Assembly (NCBI GenBank): GCA_905202605.1
Contig: CAJKSU010000165.1
Coordinates: forward strand, 1 to 6,443
Length of the DNA stretch: 6,443 nucleotides
From: an uncultured Eubacteriales bacterium
GTDB lineage: Bacteria; Bacillota; Clostridia; Oscillospirales; Oscillospiraceae
Reading direction: 5' to 3'
Both the position numbers and the translations under genes were made by a program. Below, piece after piece: positions 4,670 to 6,443 of the stretch. The first letter of the stretch is position 1; each line of letters begins with the position of its first letter. The notes under the pieces are model-generated. The model ran no database searches, was not told the origin of the DNA, and saw nothing but the letters and a program-made list of their open reading frames with translations.

Positions 4670-4691
4670 GTGAAGGTTTCGTGAAGATTTT
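4670..4691. promoter_or_regulatory. 11-bp direct repeats, possible OmpR/PhoB-type response-regulator site
   Basis: GTGAAG recurs at 4670 and 4681, exactly 11 bp apart, each followed by a T-rich run (GTGAAGGTTTC, then GTGAAGATTTT). Tandem repeats with an 11-bp period are typical of OmpR/PhoB-family binding sites. They lie just upstream of the poorly matched -35 region of the extended -10 promoter, the usual place for an activator. The regulator is unknown. Confidence 0.4.
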
Positions 4692-4713
4692 TCTGTTCTT
4701 TTTGTCCGAGCTG

Positions 4714-4722
4714 TGCTACAAT
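4714..4722 (+). promoter_or_regulatory. Extended -10 promoter of the sulfatase-like gene
   Basis: TGCTACAAT is a TGn-extended -10 (hexamer TACAAT at 4717-4722, five of six). No good -35 is found at 16-18 bp, consistent with an activated or extended -10 promoter. Start would be near 4729, giving about a 60-nt leader before ATG 4791. Confidence 0.5.
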
Positions 4723-4790
4723 CATGGTTGCAGCGCCGATCCTCTCCGCACCCCCGGCGCATATCCGAACGCGTAAAAGGAGCAAAAGCT

Positions 4791-6332
4791 ATGAAGCGTT
4801 TTTTGTCGCACATCCTGCATTATGACCTGATTCCGCTGCTGTCCATGCTGGCAGTCTGCGCCTTTCCATGCATTTTTCTCTATGCACAGAACGCCTCCGA
4901 GGTTCCCGCCAACTCCATGCTGCCGTTTCTGGTGGTATTCTCCCTGAATGCGCTGGTGTTTCTGGGAATCTTCGGTCTTTGCTTCCGCAATGTGTCCCGC
5001 GCCGCCTTTCTCACTGATCTTGCCATGCTGGTGGTCATCAATTTCTGTCTGCTGGCAGTTCACTTCAAGCGTGCGCTGCCGTTTCTCCGGGATCGCTATC
5101 TGCTTGCGTTCTTTGCTGTTGTGCTGCTTCTGCTGTTTGTCCTGCTGTTGAAAAAGAAGCCCGATCTGCGCACCGGCTGTCTGCTTCTGCTGATTGCCTT
5201 CGGCTCCATGATCCTGATCAACACCATTCAGGCGGTTCCCGCCATTTTAAGCAGCCACGAGGTTCGGAGCGAGCTTCGGCGGGACGTCCCCAACGATCCC
5301 CATGGCCATCGCCCGCCGGAAAAGCCCCAGAACGAGGTATTTCAGACCGGAACGCCCAATGTCTACTATTTTCTGTTTGACGAATACGGCGGCTACGACA
5401 ATCTGCTGCACTACTATGATTTTGACAACAGCGCCTTTCTGGAGGAGCTGTGCCAACGGGGCTTTACCGTCTCCCTGCACAGCCACAATACGGAAGCAGT
5501 CGCCACAGACACCATTGTGCCGAACCTTCTGAACCTTGACTACGTGGTTTCCGTGGAGGATTCCGGTCATATGAAAGCGGAATACCGCAGGAGCTGCAAG
5601 CTCTATCAGATGTTCACCGACAATGGCTACCGGATCAACCTCATCAACCACGTGGATTACCTGGGCGCCGACGGCTGCCGGGTGCTCACCAGCAACCAGA
5701 CCCGCCGCACCATCTCGGAATATCTGATGCGCAACAGCATTTACAACAAGTTTCCCGCCTTCCGCCGTCTGCTGGATCAGTTCTTTGTGGCGGATTACGG
5801 CGACAATTACCGTGCTTCTCTGGATAACGCGCTGGACGCCGAGCTTTCCTGCTGGGAAGCAGCACAGGGTGCTCCCACGCTGACGGTGGGCTATGTGCAG
5901 TGTCCCCACTCCCCTACCATGGTGGGGCCAAATGGCGAGAGCCTCCCCTTCTCCACCGGCTGGAACTGGACAGATCACAGCCTGTACCTGGGGCAAGTGG
6001 AGTTTATGAACAAACACATTCTAAAGCTGGTGGATACCATCCAGGCTCACGACCCGGACGCGTTGATTTTTCTCCAGTCCGACCACGGCAACCGCTACGC
6101 CATTCATATGATGCAGATGGGGCAGTGGCAGGACTATGATCCCCATGAGGAAAATCCATACATGCAGAATATTTTAAACTGCGTCTATTACAGGGGCGAA
6201 TCCTTTGAGATCGAGGGTGAAACCGGCATCAACACCATGCGGAAGGTATTCAATCAGGTACTGGGAACCACCCTTGCTCCCGTCACGCCCATTCAGGACT
6301 ATTCCACCGGCTATGCCGACGAACACAGCTAA
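4791..6332 (+). CDS. Membrane sulfatase-like / LTA-synthase-like hydrolase or transferase
   Basis: A 513-residue protein of the alkaline phosphatase superfamily with the layout of lipoteichoic-acid-synthase-type enzymes. Five hydrophobic helices (about 12-33, 43-65, 71-92, 103-120, 129-152) precede a linker and an outward-facing catalytic domain (about 188-505). NVYYFLFDEYGG supplies a metal-binding Asp (D197). T239, in AVATDTIVPN before LNLDY, aligns with the Thr nucleophile. H373 (CPHSP) and D431/H432 (QSDHGNRY) are further likely metal or substrate residues. The frame runs back to 4713, but ATG 4791 is the start: AAAGGAG (4776-4782) lies eight bases upstream and the helices begin soon after. 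Such proteins move phosphoglycerol-type or phosphoethanolamine-type groups, or hydrolyse esters, on envelope polymers. No glycosyltransferase neighbour indicates the substrate. Superfamily is confident; the reaction is not. Confidence 0.85.
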   Translation: MKRFLSHILHYDLIPLLSMLAVCAFPCIFLYAQNASEVPANSMLPFLVVFSLNALVFLGIFGLCFRNVSRAAFLTDLAMLVVINFCLLAVHFKRALPFLRDRYLLAFFAVVLLLLFVLLLKKKPDLRTGCLLLLIAFGSMILINTIQAVPAILSSHEVRSELRRDVPNDPHGHRPPEKPQNEVFQTGTPNVYYFLFDEYGGYDNLLHYYDFDNSAFLEELCQRGFTVSLHSHNTEAVATDTIVPNLLNLDYVVSVEDSGHMKAEYRRSCKLYQMFTDNGYRINLINHVDYLGADGCRVLTSNQTRRTISEYLMRNSIYNKFPAFRRLLDQFFVADYGDNYRASLDNALDAELSCWEAAQGAPTLTVGYVQCPHSPTMVGPNGESLPFSTGWNWTDHSLYLGQVEFMNKHILKLVDTIQAHDPDALIFLQSDHGNRYAIHMMQMGQWQDYDPHEENPYMQNILNCVYYRGESFEIEGETGINTMRKVFNQVLGTTLAPVTPIQDYSTGYADEHS

Positions 6333-6342
6333 GAACGAAGAA

Positions 6343-6385
6343 AGCCGGAGACAGCCATTTTGCACTGTCTCCGGCTCTGTTTTTA
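6343..6385 (+). terminator. Intrinsic terminator after the sulfatase-like gene
   Basis: A perfect 12-bp stem, AGCCGGAGACAG (6343-6354) with CTGTCTCCGGCT (6365-6376), around a ten-base loop and followed by CTG and five T residues. It starts ten bases after the stop codon, so the gene is transcribed alone. Confidence 0.92.
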
Positions 6386-6391
6386 TCTTTA

Positions 6392-6443
6392 GGGCAATAC
6401 CGCATAATTTGGCGAGAGAGTCTGACGAGAGGATTTGCGTCAG
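6392..6443 (+). repeat. Dispersed structured repeat, copy 3 (cut by window end)
   Basis: The first 52 bases match the head of copy 2 at about 45 of 52 positions without gaps, from GGGCAATACCGCATAA through GAGAGAGTCTGACG to GCGTCAG. The CTGACG/CGTCAG pairing is kept while the loop differs. It begins just past the T tract of the terminator, as copy 2 does. The rest lies beyond the window. Confidence 0.85.

Noticed and set aside
5247..6017. Minus-strand 256-residue frame within the sulfatase-like gene
   Set aside because: It is antisense to conserved active-site regions, with no supporting domain.

Overview
The window looks like a chromosomal segment from a moderately GC-rich Firmicute of class Clostridia, most likely Oscillospiraceae/Ruminococcaceae. 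The basis is the ffh-rpsP-khpA order, strong AGGAGG-type ribosome binding sites, a tetrahydrofolate (THF) riboswitch before an ECF folate S component, and short structured repeats between genes. The genus cannot be named from the sequence alone.

Layout. (1) 2-1249: the 3' part of ffh (SRP GTPase), then rpsP (ribosomal protein S16) and khpA (KH-domain RNA chaperone), closed by a strong intrinsic terminator. The rimM-trmD-rplS genes that often follow are absent here. (2) 1250-1769: a gene-free stretch with a sigma-A-type promoter, a series of hairpins, a degenerate 75-bp-spaced duplication, repeat copy 1, a THF riboswitch and a hairpin that could mask the folT Shine-Dalgarno. (3) 1770-2592: folT with an unusual two-helix C-terminal extension, ending at a symmetric terminator. 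(4) 2598-2880: repeat copy 2 and two more hairpins between the convergent folT and transporter genes. (5) 2881-4542, minus strand: a 553-residue cation:dicarboxylate/amino-acid symporter with a fused N-terminal domain resembling a degenerate RsbW-type ATPase. (6) 4543-4790: a divergent control region with a consensus minus-strand promoter on a palindrome that also makes a plus-strand promoter, three copies of a CCAAGGTTTGA box, and separate 11-bp direct repeats. (7) 4791-6385: a five-helix membrane protein with an extracellular sulfatase/LTA-synthase-like domain and its terminator. (8) 6392-6443: repeat copy 3, cut by the window edge.

The genes form separate units: translation and SRP housekeeping, folate uptake under riboswitch control, solute uptake, and an envelope-modifying enzyme. 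No complete new multi-gene system is visible. The most unusual signals are the three-copy structured repeat, which follows terminators and keeps a stem through compensatory changes; the transporter fused to a signalling-like domain; and the compact operator/promoter array between the transporter and the sulfatase-like gene.
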